Assembly (NCBI GenBank): GCA_003141205.1
Contig: PLLD01000281.1
Coordinates: 1-36,553, forward strand
DNA length: 36,553 bases
Origin: Gemmatimonadota bacterium
Lineage (GTDB): Bacteria; Gemmatimonadota; Gemmatimonadetes; Gemmatimonadales; Gemmatimonadaceae
Direction: 5' to 3'
Position 1 is the stretch's first letter, and each line of letters opens with the position of its first letter. Both the position numbers and the translations under genes were made by a program. The notes beneath the pieces were generated by a model. It did no database searches, was not told the origin of the DNA, and was given only the letters and a program-made list of their open reading frames with translations. Below are positions 7,504-14,929 of this stretch, one piece after another.

Positions 7504-10497
7504 TCAGTCATCAGCCGCAACGAGAGGCTCGCCCACCCGGCGCACCTCGTCCGGCAGCTCGGCCACGTTGGCCACCGGCGCGGGCTCGACGCGCACCGCG
7601 CAGAACTTGAACTCGGGGATACCAGCGTACGGATCGAGGGCGGGGTTGGTCAGCAGGTTCGCCGCCGCCTCCCGGTAATGCATGGGAATGAACACCTGGT
7701 GTCGCGCGACGCGGGAGGAGATGCGCACGGCGATGCGAATGCTCGCGCGGCGCGAGGTGATCGACACATCGTCCCCGTCGCGCACTCCCAGCTCCGCCGC
7801 ATCGATGGGGGACAGCTCGACGGTCGGCGTCGACTCGCGTGCATCGAGCGCCGTGGACCGTCGCGTCATCGTCCCCGTATGCCAGTGATACATCTGTCGT
7901 CCGGTATTCAGTACGAAGGGGAAGGTCGCATCGGGCAGCTCCGCCGGCGGCAGGTACTCGACCGGCACGAACTTCGCCCGTCCATCGGCCGTTGGGAAGC
8001 GCTCGTCGAAGAGGAATGCCGTCCCCGGGTGCGTCGCGGTGGGCACAGGGTACAGCAGTCCGGGGCCTTTCAGGCGCGCGTGGCTGACACCACGCCATGA
8101 GGGCGTCACCCGGGCGATCTCGTCGAACACCTCGGACGCGGTCGTAAAGGGCGTCGGGAGACCGATCCGCCGCGAGAGGTCGATGATCGTGTCGAGATCG
8201 GGGCGCGAGTTCCCGGGCGGCTCGATCGCCTTGTGCGACAGCTGGATCCGGCGCTCCGTGTTCACGAAGGTCCCGGTTTTCTCGGCGAACGAGGAGCCGG
8301 GGAGCACGACGTCGGCGTACCGCGCCGTCTCCGTCAGGAACAGGTCGTGAACGACCAGGAACTCGAGGTTGTGGAACCACTCCTCGGCGTGTGCCACGTC
8401 GGGGTCCGAGATGACGGGGTTCTCGCCATAGATGTACATCCCGCGCACCGGACTGCCGGCTTGGACGATCTGCGTCACCTTGAGTCCCGCGACGAGTGGG
8501 ATCCGCTCGTCGGGGACTCCCCACTCCTGCGCGAAGACGTGCCGGATCGCGGGATCCTCGACCGGCTGGTAATCGGTGTAGAACATCGGGATCGCTCCGA
8601 CGTCGCTCGCGCCCTGGACGTTGTTCTGTCCGCGGATCGGCATCATCGCCGAGCCCAACCGTCCGATCATCCCGCAGGCGAGCATGAGGTTGAGGAGCGA
8701 CGTCACGATGTCGGTCCCCGTGTGGTGCTGCGTGAGCCCCATCGCCCAGAGCGTCGACGAGTTCGGACCGCGCGCGTAGATCTCGGCCGCGCGACGGATC
8801 AGGTCGGCGGGCACGCCCGTGATCGTCTCGGCCCGCTCCGGGGTGTACGGCGCCACGGCCGCGCGGACGGCGTCGAAGTCGTGCGTCCGCGCGGCGATGA
8901 AGGCCGTGTCCTCGAGCCCTTCGGCGAGGACGTGCTGCAGCATCGCGTTCAGCAGCGGGACGTCGGTCCCCGGCAGCATCTGCAGGTGGATCTTGGCGCG
9001 CGCGGCCAGCTCGATCCGCCGGACGTCGGCCACCATGAGGGTGGCGCCGCGCTTGACGGCGCGCTTGATCGCCGCGCCGAAGACCGGGTGCGATTCCGTC
9101 GTGTTGGCGCCGAGGATGAAGATGACGTCCGAGTCCTCCTCGACCTCGCGCATGGAGCCCGACGCCGCGCTCGTCGCCATCGCGCGTTGCATCGCGCTCA
9201 CCGACGACGAATGGCAGAGCCGAGTGCAGTGGTCGATGTTGTTCGTGCCGATGCCGGCCCGGAACAGCCGCTGCAGGACGTAGTTCTCCTCGTTGGAGCA
9301 CTTGGCCGATTGGAAGGTCGCGAGACTATCCGGGCCACGCTCGTCGCGCAGCCGCAGCAGCTCCTGCGCCGTGAGCTCCATCGCCTCGTCCCACGTTGCC
9401 TCCCGGAACGGCTCGTACCAGGACGCCGGCGTGGACGCGCGGTCGCGCGGATCGCCCAGGGGACTGTCGCCGGTCGGGGCGGTGCGGAGGGGATTCGTCT
9501 CCGGCCGGCGCTTGCGGCCGTGCCCCTCTCCCTCGACGTCCTTCCACGGCCCGCTGCGGCGGCCCCATTGGCTCGCGCCGTCGCGCGCGGGATCGAAGCG
9601 CCAGCGACCGCTCGCTTCCTTATACCAGCCGCGCCGGATCAGGGGGGATTTGAGCCGGTCGCGGTGGAGCACGAAATCGGTCCCGAAACGCCCCTTCACG
9701 CAGGTCGAGCCCTGATTGGGAGTGTCCTCCTCGATCCAGGGGCTGATGACGCGCACGACATCGTTGCCGCGGACCTCGAGATCGAGTTGGCAGCCGACGG
9801 CGCAGTACGGGCACACGGAGCGCACCGCGTGCGCCGCGTGCTGCATGACGTCGGCCGCCATCTTGGCGAGCGGGATGACGTCGTGGATCGCGCCGGTCGG
9901 GCACACGCGCACGCACTCGCCGCACCACGTACAGCCGGCGTGCTCCGGGTTGCCGTCCGCCCCGACGATGATCTCGGCGCGATCGCCGCGCTCGGCGACG
10001 TCCAGGACGCCGACGACCTGGATGTCCTCGCAGGCGCGGACGCAGCGCGTGCACAGGATGCAGGTCGACATGTCGTGCTGGATGATCGGATCGCCCTCGC
10101 GCTCGTCGCCCGCGCGCAGCGGGAGCGAGCTGCGGTGCCGGGTCGGGACGTCGTAGCGGCGCACCATCTGCTCGAATTCGTTGCGCGCGCCGCCCGCGGG
10201 GATGTCCTCCACCGGGTAGCGCTCGAGCAGCATCCCGAGCACGGCCTGGCGGCTCTTCACGGCGGCCTGCGACTCGGTGGTGACGACCATTCCCTCGGCG
10301 GCGGGGGTCGCGCACGCCGGGACGAGCTTCGGATTTCCCTCGACGGAGACGAGGCAGATGCGGCAGTTGCCGACGATCGGCAGCTTCGGGTACCAACACA
10401 GCGTCGGGATGTCGACGCCCATCGACCGCGCCGCGTCGAGGATCGTCGCGCCGGGCGAAACGGGGACTTCGCGGCCGTCGATGGTGAGCGTCAGCAT
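7504..10497 (-). CDS. Formate dehydrogenase-like molybdopterin oxidoreductase, alpha subunit
   Basis: A 997-residue single-chain enzyme with its own electron wire. Residues 1-75 form a 2Fe-2S ferredoxin domain (Cys34, 45, 48, 62). STCILCTRCVRAC and CTWCGECVRVCP bind two 4Fe-4S clusters. CPYCAVGC plus Cys266 bind the cluster of the molybdopterin domain. IDHCTRLCHSS places the Mo ligand at Cys428, so this is a cysteine, not selenocysteine, form, as in soluble FdsA/YjgC-type formate dehydrogenases. The C-terminus has the MoCo dinucleotide-binding barrel. A ~60-residue Arg/Gly/Pro-rich insert lies at about 300-362. ATG 10497 is chosen because the ferredoxin domain starts there; the open frame to 10707 translates a tandem repeat. 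No fdhD or NAD-binding subunit is present nearby. The substrate is inferred from family. Confidence 0.88.
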   Translation of the reverse strand: MLTLTIDGREVPVSPGATILDAARSMGVDIPTLCWYPKLPIVGNCRICLVSVEGNPKLVPACATPAAEGMVVTTESQAAVKSRQAVLGMLLERYPVEDIPAGGARNEFEQMVRRYDVPTRHRSSLPLRAGDEREGDPIIQHDMSTCILCTRCVRACEDIQVVGVLDVAERGDRAEIIVGADGNPEHAGCTWCGECVRVCPTGAIHDVIPLAKMAADVMQHAAHAVRSVCPYCAVGCQLDLEVRGNDVVRVISPWIEEDTPNQGSTCVKGRFGTDFVLHRDRLKSPLIRRGWYKEASGRWRFDPARDGASQWGRRSGPWKDVEGEGHGRKRRPETNPLRTAPTGDSPLGDPRDRASTPASWYEPFREATWDEAMELTAQELLRLRDERGPDSLATFQSAKCSNEENYVLQRLFRAGIGTNNIDHCTRLCHSSSVSAMQRAMATSAASGSMREVEEDSDVIFILGANTTESHPVFGAAIKRAVKRGATLMVADVRRIELAARAKIHLQMLPGTDVPLLNAMLQHVLAEGLEDTAFIAARTHDFDAVRAAVAPYTPERAETITGVPADLIRRAAEIYARGPNSSTLWAMGLTQHHTGTDIVTSLLNLMLACGMIGRLGSAMMPIRGQNNVQGASDVGAIPMFYTDYQPVEDPAIRHVFAQEWGVPDERIPLVAGLKVTQIVQAGSPVRGMYIYGENPVISDPDVAHAEEWFHNLEFLVVHDLFLTETARYADVVLPGSSFAEKTGTFVNTERRIQLSHKAIEPPGNSRPDLDTIIDLSRRIGLPTPFTTASEVFDEIARVTPSWRGVSHARLKGPGLLYPVPTATHPGTAFLFDERFPTADGRAKFVPVEYLPPAELPDATFPFVLNTGRQMYHWHTGTMTRRSTALDARESTPTVELSPIDAAELGVRDGDDVSITSRRASIRIAVRISSRVARHQVFIPMHYREAAANLLTNPALDPYAGIPEFKFCAVRVEPAPVANVAELPDEVRRVGEPLVAADD

Positions 10498-10551
10498 GTC
10501 CAGGCACCTGAGCGGCAGAAATGCACTCGCACCTGAATCGCAACATAAGCA

Positions 10552-10580
10552 TTGCGGTGCAAATTCGGGATTCCTATATT
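10552..10580 (+). promoter_or_regulatory. Candidate sigma-70-like promoter in the 304-base gap
   Basis: The gap 10498-10801 holds no gene longer than a few codons that I trust. TTGCGG (10552-10557) and TATATT (10575-10580) are spaced 17 bases apart and point toward the lysine-rich micro-gene, which would then have a ~215-base leader. The -10 is 5 of 6 to consensus, the -35 only 3 of 6. The gap also contains a 15-bp tandem repeat and a hairpin, listed separately. Confidence 0.3.
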
Positions 10581-10623
10581 CGCGCGGAATGCACTCGGGT
10601 ATTGCGCCCGATGTTGCATTGGT

Positions 10624-10653
10624 GGTTGCTTTTGTTGTGGTTGCTTTTGTAGT
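10624..10653. repeat. 15-bp tandem repeat (x2) in the gap
   Basis: Two near-identical units, GGTTGCTTTTGTTGT and GGTTGCTTTTGTAGT, lie head to tail. The stretch is T-rich and stands out against the GC-rich background. On the minus strand it encodes the Thr/Lys-rich part of a spurious upstream extension of the formate dehydrogenase frame. Confidence 0.75.
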
Positions 10654-10741
10654 TGCTCGAGCTTCACGTGTTGCGTCATCGAACGCGTGAGATCGCAGCC
10701 CCGCCACGTGCGCGCTTCTTCGGGCGAATGCGGTTGGGGTC

Positions 10742-10774
10742 CACTCACCGGCCCACGGTGGGGCCGGCCGAGTG
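10742..10774 (+). promoter_or_regulatory. Leader hairpin upstream of the lysine-rich micro-gene
   Basis: CCGGCCC (10748-10754) pairs perfectly with GGGCCGG (10761-10767) across a 6-base loop, and CACTC (10742-10746) pairs with GAGTG (10770-10774) as an outer stem. It ends 27 bases before ATG 10802, ahead of a GGAG ribosome-binding site. It could control translation of the micro-gene or act as a partial terminator. Confidence 0.5.
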
Positions 10775-10801
10775 ATTCACTCCAGAGATGGAGATGTCTG
10801 C

Positions 10802-10885
10802 ATGGCGACCAAAAAGAAAGGTGCGAAGAGGAAGGTGGCGAAGAAGGCCACCAAGAAGAAGGGCGCGAAGAAGAAGAAGAGATAG
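10802..10885 (+). CDS. 27-residue lysine-rich histone-tail-like micro-protein
   Basis: ATG 10802 opens a 27-codon frame closed by TAG. Of 27 residues, 14 are Lys and 2 Arg, with none acidic. The peptide is an internal duplication: ATKKKGAK occurs at residues 2-9 and again at 16-23, joined by a short basic stretch. A GGAG lies about 8 bases before the ATG, and the gene is bracketed by a leader hairpin and a perfect 10-bp stem after the stop, which is what a real transcription unit would show. The composition resembles bacterial histone H1-like (AlpA/Hc1-type) tails, so binding to DNA or RNA is a reasonable inference. It faces the opposite way from both neighbouring operons. Confidence 0.6.
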   Translation: MATKKKGAKRKVAKKATKKKGAKKKKR

Positions 10886-10902
10886 CGCCGGCGCTTCGCT
10901 GT

Positions 10903-10931
10903 TGGGGGCCGGTGCACTCGGCCGGCCCCCA
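10903..10931 (+). terminator. Perfect 10-bp stem-loop after the micro-gene
   Basis: TGGGGGCCGG (10903-10912) and CCGGCCCCCA (10922-10931) form a perfect 10-bp stem with a 9-base loop, 17 bases after the micro-gene stop. No T tract follows, but the position and strength fit a terminator. It could serve both strands. Confidence 0.55.
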
Positions 10932-10953
10932 CGGCATCCCCGCGACTGCTGGA

Positions 10954-10989
10954 CCGCGTGCTAGGCCGCGTGTTAGGCCGCGTGTTAGG
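10954..10989. repeat. 12-bp tandem repeat (x3) with repeated in-frame stops
   Basis: Units CCGCGTGCTAGG, CCGCGTGTTAGG and CCGCGTGTTAGG are consecutive. Read on the minus strand, the 12-base period keeps frame, so the small gene ending here meets TAA, then TAA, then TAG, twelve bases apart. Confidence 0.85.
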
Positions 10990-11146
10990 CCGCGATCGAC
11001 GCGGCGCCTTCGTCCCCGGCCGGTACGGGACCCCACACATACGCCGCGATCCGCGGCACGCTCTCGAGCTCCGTCTCCAGCGAGACGATGATTCCCGCGA
11101 CGTCGGACGCCGGACCCGCGTTCGCCGACTCGGCCCGCACACTCAT
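10985..11146 (-). CDS. Possible 53-residue small protein, unknown
   Basis: ATG 11146 opens a 53-codon frame (MSVRAESANAG at the start, PRIAAYVWGPVPAGDEG near the end). The composition is ordinary for a soluble protein and includes a helix-like IIVSLETELESV. It follows the methyltransferase-like gene on the same strand after a 228-base spacer in which I see only the end of a 23-bp tandem repeat. The frame is open back to 11224 but the upstream part is Arg-rich and not convincing. Its stop lies in the 12-bp tandem repeat. I do not recognise a family. Confidence 0.4.
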   Translation of the reverse strand: MSVRAESANAGPASDVAGIIVSLETELESVPRIAAYVWGPVPAGDEGAASIAA

Positions 11147-11350
11147 TCGTTGCTTCACGTGACGCTCCCGTCGATGGCTCGTTGCGCGCCGCGGGCGTGC
11201 GGCGCCGCCGGTGTAGCGAGGCATGGGGAGTGCCAGAGAGCGGCCGGGGGGAATGGGACGCCATGTAAGGACTTACGCGCCAGCCCGGAAAAACGATCCC
11301 GCGGCGTGTCGCAGTTGGACACGTGCGGGAGCCGTACGTCGTGTCAGTTC

Positions 11351-11396
11351 GCTACGCGGCGCTCTATCGCGCGGCTACGCCGCGCTCTTCCGCGCG
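11351..11396. repeat. 23-bp tandem duplication at the methyltransferase stop
   Basis: Two adjacent 23-base units (11351-11373 and 11374-11396) differ at three positions, both beginning GCTACGC and ending CGCGCG. The second unit encodes the last residues and the TAG stop of the minus-strand gene; the first repeats this tail in another frame. Confidence 0.75.
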
Positions 11397-12247
11397 AGGA
11401 ACGACCGGCTCGGCGCGGCTCCGTTGGCGGCGCCCGCGGCACCCGCCTCGCGCTCGACCGTGATCTCCCACCCGTCGTACTGGGCGCGGAGCTCGGTGAC
11501 CGAGAGTGCTTCGTGGCCCGCCACGATGGTCTCGACGAGATGAACGCCGCCATCGGCCGTCGCGTTCTTGAGAAGCTGGATCACATCGCGCCGTTCCGCG
11601 GGGGAGAGGCGGGAGAGCGCCGCCGGGGTGCAGACGACGGCGTTCAGCGGCGCGTCCGGCGTCCAGTGCTCGATGTCCGTGGCGCACGGGCGCACGCGCT
11701 CCGCGAGTCCGGCGGCGCCGGCCGCGCTGAGCACGCGCTCGAGCACATCGTCCGGGACATCGATGGCGGTGACGTCACACCCATTGGCCGCGAGATACAG
11801 CGCCACGCGCTCGGCGGTATCGCCCGCCACGAGCACGTGTGACTCGCCGGTGGAGCGGAGCGCGCGCACCAGCACGCTTTCCGGGCGCAGCCCCCAGTGC
11901 TCCGGGCGGCGGTATTGCTCGAGCATGCGGAGGGAGCGGCGGCGCCACGTGCGATAGGCGGGAATGCGCAGCCGGTGCATGATGATCCGGTCGACCTCTT
12001 CCCACAGCACCAGCTCCGTCAGGACCATCTGCGATTGGTCTTCGAGCGTGCGAACGGCGTCGTCTCCGATGCTCAGCAGCGAGTTGCGCGGGATCGAATC
12101 CTTGTAATTCTCGATCTCGCGCTCGACGTAGAGCTCGTAGTCATGCTTGAGCGAACGGGTGGTTCGGGACGCCACAAATGCCAAAGGTATGACGTGAACC
12201 CGATTGCGCAAGTCATTCGGCGCAATGTTGTTAGGCGGGCTCGACAT
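11375..12247 (-). CDS. SAM-methyltransferase-like protein of unknown substrate
   Basis: A 290-residue protein. The first ~130 residues are helical and charged, with DYELYVEREIENYKDS and an Arg-rich segment around YRTWRRRSLRML. From about residue 135 a class I methyltransferase-like core follows: HVLVAGDTAERVALYLAANG matches motif I and its helix, VTAIDVP the acidic end of strand 2, and LLKNATADGGVHLVETIV the later strands. The glycine loop (AGDTAE) is poor, so SAM binding is likely but not certain. ATG 12247 overlaps the upstream CDF gene by 17 bases, which implies coupled translation at the end of the long rho operon. Confidence 0.75.
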   Translation of the reverse strand: MSSPPNNIAPNDLRNRVHVIPLAFVASRTTRSLKHDYELYVEREIENYKDSIPRNSLLSIGDDAVRTLEDQSQMVLTELVLWEEVDRIIMHRLRIPAYRTWRRRSLRMLEQYRRPEHWGLRPESVLVRALRSTGESHVLVAGDTAERVALYLAANGCDVTAIDVPDDVLERVLSAAGAAGLAERVRPCATDIEHWTPDAPLNAVVCTPAALSRLSPAERRDVIQLLKNATADGGVHLVETIVAGHEALSVTELRAQYDGWEITVEREAGAAGAANGAAPSRSFLARKSAA

Positions 12248-13100
12248 GAACGGTCACCTCCGATGCGCCGAGGGCCGACCGGATCCGGGCTTCAACGGCA
12301 TCGGCGATGGCGTGCGCCTCCGCCACGGTTGCGTCGCCCGGCACGCCGATCGTGAGCTCGGCGAAGAGCACGCCGGACGGGGTCGAGCGCGAGCGTACGC
12401 CGCTCACGCGGACGACATCGGGGATCTCGCGCACGAGGCGTTCGATCTGCGCGGCATCGACGCCCCGCTCGTCGACGAGGATCGGGACGGACTCGCGCAG
12501 AATGCGGTAGCCGTTGCGCGCGATGATGAGAGCGACGACGATCGCGAGCGGCGCATCGAGCCCGCCGCGTCCGATCCGCGACAGCACGAGTGACGCGATC
12601 GCGAGGAGCGTGACGTACAGATCGCCGGTGGTGTGCGCCGCATCCGCGAGCAGGAAGGTGCTCTCGAGCTCCTGGCCGCGCTGCCGCTCGTACCAGAGGA
12701 CGACGCCCTTCAGAAGAGCGGTCCCGCCGAGCAGCGCGATCTCCGTCGTGCTCGGGCTCCGCGGCTCGATGCGATTGACGAGCTGCGACGTCGCCTCGCG
12801 CAGCAGCTCGAAGCAGGAGATGGCGAGGAAGGCCACGATCGCGAGCGTGCCCAGCGACTCGAACTTCTCGTGGCCGTACGGATGCTCGGCGTCGGGCGCG
12901 CGCGCGGCGACCGCGACCATCGTCATCCCGAGGACGTTGTTGAGCAGGTCGAGCCCCGACTCGAGGGCCGACCCGATCACCGTGAGTGCCCCCGTGCGGT
13001 ATCCGACGATGAGCTTGAGGACGACGATCGCCAGATTGAGCGCGAGCACCACGGCGAGGGCGCGCTGCACGGCGCGGGAGCGGGCGCGGGAGACGGTCAT
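12231..13100 (-). CDS. Cation diffusion facilitator (CDF) metal transporter
   Basis: A 289-residue inner-membrane protein with about six hydrophobic segments and a C-terminal cytoplasmic domain of ~80 residues (VRSRSTPSGVLFAELTIGV). Family marks: HPYGHEKFE after the second segment, and the transport site in helices 2 and 5. Helix 5 has the standard His156-x3-Asp160 (AAHTTGD). Helix 2 reads Glu47-x3-Asp51 where Asp or His is usual at the first position, so metal choice (Zn, Mn, Fe or Co) cannot be guessed safely. CDF proteins export divalent metals using protons. ATG 13100 starts 9 bases after the rlmI-like stop. Confidence 0.92.
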   Translation of the reverse strand: MTVSRARSRAVQRALAVVLALNLAIVVLKLIVGYRTGALTVIGSALESGLDLLNNVLGMTMVAVAARAPDAEHPYGHEKFESLGTLAIVAFLAISCFELLREATSQLVNRIEPRSPSTTEIALLGGTALLKGVVLWYERQRGQELESTFLLADAAHTTGDLYVTLLAIASLVLSRIGRGGLDAPLAIVVALIIARNGYRILRESVPILVDERGVDAAQIERLVREIPDVVRVSGVRSRSTPSGVLFAELTIGVPGDATVAEAHAIADAVEARIRSALGASEVTVHVEPA

Positions 13101-13109
13101 GGGAGGATC

Positions 13110-14291
13110 TCAGTCGAGCGCTTCAATCAGAGCGCCTTTGAGGTACCCGGTCTCGGGGATCGTGAGAATCTCCGGGTGATCGGATGGCTGACCCAGAACC
13201 GCGCGCAGCATGAGGCGGCGGCCGCTGTCGGACGCGGCGGCCCGCAGCAGCTCGAGGAATTCCGCCTGCGAGAGATGATGGCTGCAGCTCGCCGTATACA
13301 GGAGGCCGCCCGGTGTGAGCAAGCGCATGCCGCGGAGATTGATCTCCTTGTATCCGCGCACCGCGGCGGGCAGGGCGCTGCGCGTCTTGGCGAACGCGGG
13401 GGGATCCAGAACGACGGTGTCGAACCGCTCGCGCGCGCGATCGGCCGATTTGAGATAGGCGAACGCATCCCTCTCCTCGAAGGCGATGTGGGTGAATCCG
13501 TTGAGCGCGGCGTTGCGCGCCCCGCGCTCGAGTGCGGGGGCCGACGTATCCAGGGCGACGACGCTGGCCGAGCGCTGCGCGAGGTGCAGCGCGAAGGATC
13601 CGTGGTAGCTGAAGCAGTCGAGCGCGCGGCCGCCCGGGCGCGCCAGCTCGCCGACGAGCGTCCGGTATTCCCGCTGGTCGAGGAAGGCGCCGGTCTTCTG
13701 CCCGTCCCATGGAGCGGCGAGGTAGCGCACGGCGCCTTCGCGGACCTCGATCTCGCGGGGCACGTCACCGGCGAGAACCTCCACGGCCGCGGCCAGCCCC
13801 TCGCGCCGGCGGGACGCCACATCGTTGCGCGCGAGGATCCCGGCCGCGCCGGTGAGCTCCACGAGCGTTGCGACGAGCATCTCGCGCAGGCCGTCGATGG
13901 CCGCGTGCAGGAGCTGGACGACCAGCCACTGGTCGTACCGATCGCAGATGAGACCGGGCAGCCCGTCCGCCTCGCCGTACACGAGGCGGTACGCGGTAGC
14001 CGTGGCGGCGAGGGGGGCGCGGCGCGCGATCGCCGTTTGGAGCCGGCAGCGCCACCAGTCCGTGTCGATGTTCGCCGCCGGATTGCGATCGATGACGCGC
14101 AGCGAGATCTCGGAACGGGGGCTCCAGAGCGCCCACCCGAGGCGGTGTCCGCGCGGGTCGCGCACGCCCACGATCCCGGGCGCGGGAGAGCGCGGCCGCT
14201 CGACGACGTCGCTGCGGAAGACCCACGGGTGGCCCGAGGCGATGCGCGCGGCCCCGCGCGATGCTACGACGGCGTGGTCCGCGTCACCCAC
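13110..14291 (-). CDS. rlmI: RlmI-like 23S rRNA (cytosine-C5) methyltransferase
   Basis: A 393-residue protein, almost the length of E. coli RlmI (396), which methylates a cytosine of 23S rRNA. The N-terminus is a PUA-type RNA-binding domain (GHPWVFRSDVV). The catalytic half shows TGAFLDQREYR, then motif I as LDCFSYHGSFALHLAQ, the acidic VVALDTS, motif IV as VVLDPPAFAKTRSA, and a conserved TASCSHHL. GTG 14291 is chosen because it lies just before the PUA domain; it overlaps the end of thiE by 28 bases. A longer open frame to 15032 is only antisense or shifted reading of thiE. Target base is inferred from family, and RlmK/RlmL-like relatives are possible. Confidence 0.88.
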   Translation of the reverse strand: MGDADHAVVASRGAARIASGHPWVFRSDVVERPRSPAPGIVGVRDPRGHRLGWALWSPRSEISLRVIDRNPAANIDTDWWRCRLQTAIARRAPLAATATAYRLVYGEADGLPGLICDRYDQWLVVQLLHAAIDGLREMLVATLVELTGAAGILARNDVASRRREGLAAAVEVLAGDVPREIEVREGAVRYLAAPWDGQKTGAFLDQREYRTLVGELARPGGRALDCFSYHGSFALHLAQRSASVVALDTSAPALERGARNAALNGFTHIAFEERDAFAYLKSADRARERFDTVVLDPPAFAKTRSALPAAVRGYKEINLRGMRLLTPGGLLYTASCSHHLSQAEFLELLRAAASDSGRRLMLRAVLGQPSDHPEILTIPETGYLKGALIEALD

Positions 14292-14929
14292 GCATCGATT
14301 CGGCTGCGGACGTCGTGGGCCGCGCGCTCGGGATCGGGCGCGCCAAAGATCGCGGCGACCGCCGCGACGCCGGCGGCGCCGGCGGCCATGGCATCCCCCG
14401 CGGTCGCGGCGGTGATCCCGCCCACGGCGACCGCCGGAATCCCGACCATCTGGGCGAGTCGGGCAAAGGTGGCGAGTCCGATCGCGCTGCCGGCGTCGGA
14501 CTTGGATCGCGTCGGATAGAGCGGGCCGATTCCGACGTAGTCGGCCCCCGCGGCGTCGGGGACCTCGGCATCGGCGCCGACCGACGCTCCAATGAGAAAG
14601 CCGGGCGGGGCGACGCGCCGGACGGCTGCGGCGGGCGGATCGTCGTGGCCCAGGTGTACGCCTGCCGCGCCCCGCGCGAGTGCGACGTCCGCCCGGTCGT
14701 TGAGCACGAGCGGCACGCTGGCGGGCAGCGCGGCGAGGAGCGCCCCCGCGACGTCCGCGAGCAACCGCGCGTCGGCCCCCTTGAGCCGAAGCTGGATCAT
14801 CGTGGCGCCTCCCCGAGCGGCGGCGCAGGCGCGCGCGACGAGAGCATCGCGTCCGTCGTGGATGTCGTCGGTGATCGCGATCAGGTGCCAGGGTGCGGGC
14901 GCCACGGGCGTCACGGGGGCAACGGTCAT
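14264..14929 (-). CDS. thiE: Thiamine phosphate synthase
   Basis: ThiE joins the pyrimidine and thiazole halves of thiamine to give thiamine phosphate. The 221-residue TIM barrel shows the family landmarks in order: MIQLRLKGADA, LVLNDRADVALA, GVHLGHDD, GASVG, YVGIGPLYPTRSKSDAG (pyrophosphate grip) and AVGGITAATA. ATG 14929 overlaps the mltG stop by four bases (ATGA), and its 3' end overlaps the rlmI-like start by 28 bases. No other thiamine gene is nearby, so it is a passenger in the housekeeping operon. TenI-type regulators share the fold, but the active-site segments here look complete. Confidence 0.92.
   Translation of the reverse strand: MTVAPVTPVAPAPWHLIAITDDIHDGRDALVARACAAARGGATMIQLRLKGADARLLADVAGALLAALPASVPLVLNDRADVALARGAAGVHLGHDDPPAAAVRRVAPPGFLIGASVGADAEVPDAAGADYVGIGPLYPTRSKSDAGSAIGLATFARLAQMVGIPAVAVGGITAATAGDAMAAGAAGVAAVAAIFGAPDPERAAHDVRSRIDAWVTRTTPS

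Noticed and set aside
8233-10536. A 767-codon open frame on the plus strand
   Set aside because: It is antisense to the formate dehydrogenase, which carries all expected cluster and cofactor motifs.
10498-10707. N-terminal extension of the formate dehydrogenase
   Set aside because: It translates a T-rich tandem repeat into Thr/Ala/Lys repeats, and the ferredoxin domain begins exactly at ATG 10497.
10552-10774. Riboswitch in the long leader of the micro-gene
   Set aside because: There is one strong hairpin and a tandem repeat, but no arrangement matching a riboswitch class I know.
12633-14519. A 628-codon open frame on the plus strand
   Set aside because: It is antisense to three recognisable genes (CDF transporter, RlmI-like, ThiE) and has no motif of its own.
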